Assembly: GCF_030848805.1 (NCBI RefSeq)
Contig: NC_092358.1
Coordinates: 13,804,433-13,868,432 of the forward strand
Length of the DNA stretch: 64,000 nucleotides
From: Temnothorax longispinosus
Lineage: Eukaryota; Arthropoda; Insecta; Hymenoptera; Formicidae
Direction of reading: 5' to 3'
Made by a program: the position numbers and the translations under genes. The notes under the pieces were generated by a model that did not search any database, was not told where the DNA came from, and saw nothing but the letters and a program-made list of their open reading frames with translations. Shown piece after piece: positions 63,624 to 64,000 of this stretch (within the stretch, counting starts at the first letter, position 1; each line of letters starts with the position of its first letter).

Positions 63624-64000
63624 GCACGGTTGTATATACAGGTTGGAGAACTCCTCGTTTTTTTAGTGGTGGGGGAAGGTCCGCTAAGCGGTCCTGTTTT
63701 CTAGTTCTTATTGCTATCGCGAGAGTTGTTACTATCGGGGAGGTAGTGGCGGCGCGTGCGCACTTATACTGTGTGAGAGAGACAAGAGATCTTAAAGCCT
63801 CCGCACAATAAAAAATATAAGGTACATATATTAGCAATTAGGACTAAAGAATTAAGAATAAAGTTGGATGCACGATGAAAAATATAGGCAACGGAAACAG
63901 GGAATAACACAGACAAAAAATTTTTAACCTATTGGAAGCCATGTATTATTGTTATATTAGCTTTAGTCCCGATTTTTTATTTCTAATCGCTAAATATATG
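63624..64000. other. no gene recognised
   Basis: Short G+C-rich patch (63650-63800) followed by AT-rich sequence. Possibly the LTR of the element that inserted after the RNase H fragment. The window ends here. Confidence 0.4.

Overview
The window looks like repeat-dense insect chromatin, most likely hymenopteran and ant-like. That assignment is an inference from the element families present: copia elements with tRNA-iMet-type primer sites, env-bearing Gypsy, Maverick/Polinton and Penelope-like elements. I found no host single-copy gene. Almost all of it is mobile DNA, and the main result is a deep nest of insertions that can be unpicked from target-site duplications (TSDs).

Outermost is a decayed Gypsy element, here called G0 (minus strand; pol pieces at 5521-6245 and 58413-59260, LTR at 5314-5524). 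Its integrase is split by a non-coding insert of about 1.2 kb (6246-6490, 54594-54675 and 57508-58413). That insert contains Gypsy G1 (6491-54593, minus, 5-bp TSD GATGA). G1's integrase contains copia-1 (7560-47680, plus, 5-bp TSD with one mismatch). Copia-1's reverse transcriptase is cut at its catalytic DD motif by a composite env-bearing Gypsy (11058-46444, 4-bp TSD ACGG). That composite contains two further insertions: a full-length Maverick/Polinton (12663-32909, 6-bp TSD TACGTT) and a young copia-2 (33937-41466, minus). G1 also carries a 3.06-kb palindromic DNA element (51054-54115, 7-bp TSD GTATAGC), a small TIR element (48457-48616) and a poly(A) retroposon (49863-50131).

The Maverick is the centrepiece: 20,247 bp, G+C- and CpG-rich against AT-rich surroundings, with about 1-kb terminal inverted repeats. 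It carries a nearly complete virion gene set: major capsid protein, penton-like protein, adenain-type protease, a phospholipase A2/pVI-like minor capsid protein, packaging ATPase, retroviral-type integrase with chromodomain, and protein-primed DNA polymerase B with a 120-bp intron. To these it adds cargo: a secreted matrix metalloproteinase, a spliced coiled-coil gene, a protein with phage tail-fibre-like repeats, and several unknown proteins. Most frames are intact, so it reads as a recent, possibly virus-like element; the exceptions are a probable one-base break near the polymerase start and a protease without an obvious ATG.

Outside the nest, the left flank (1-5313) has a 129-bp minisatellite, a TTAA-flanked element, a hairpin and a tandem duplication. 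The right flank (59260-64000) has microsatellites, a foldback element, a truncated Penelope-like element with a GIY-YIG endonuclease between inverted repeats, a small TIR element and a Gypsy RNase H fragment.
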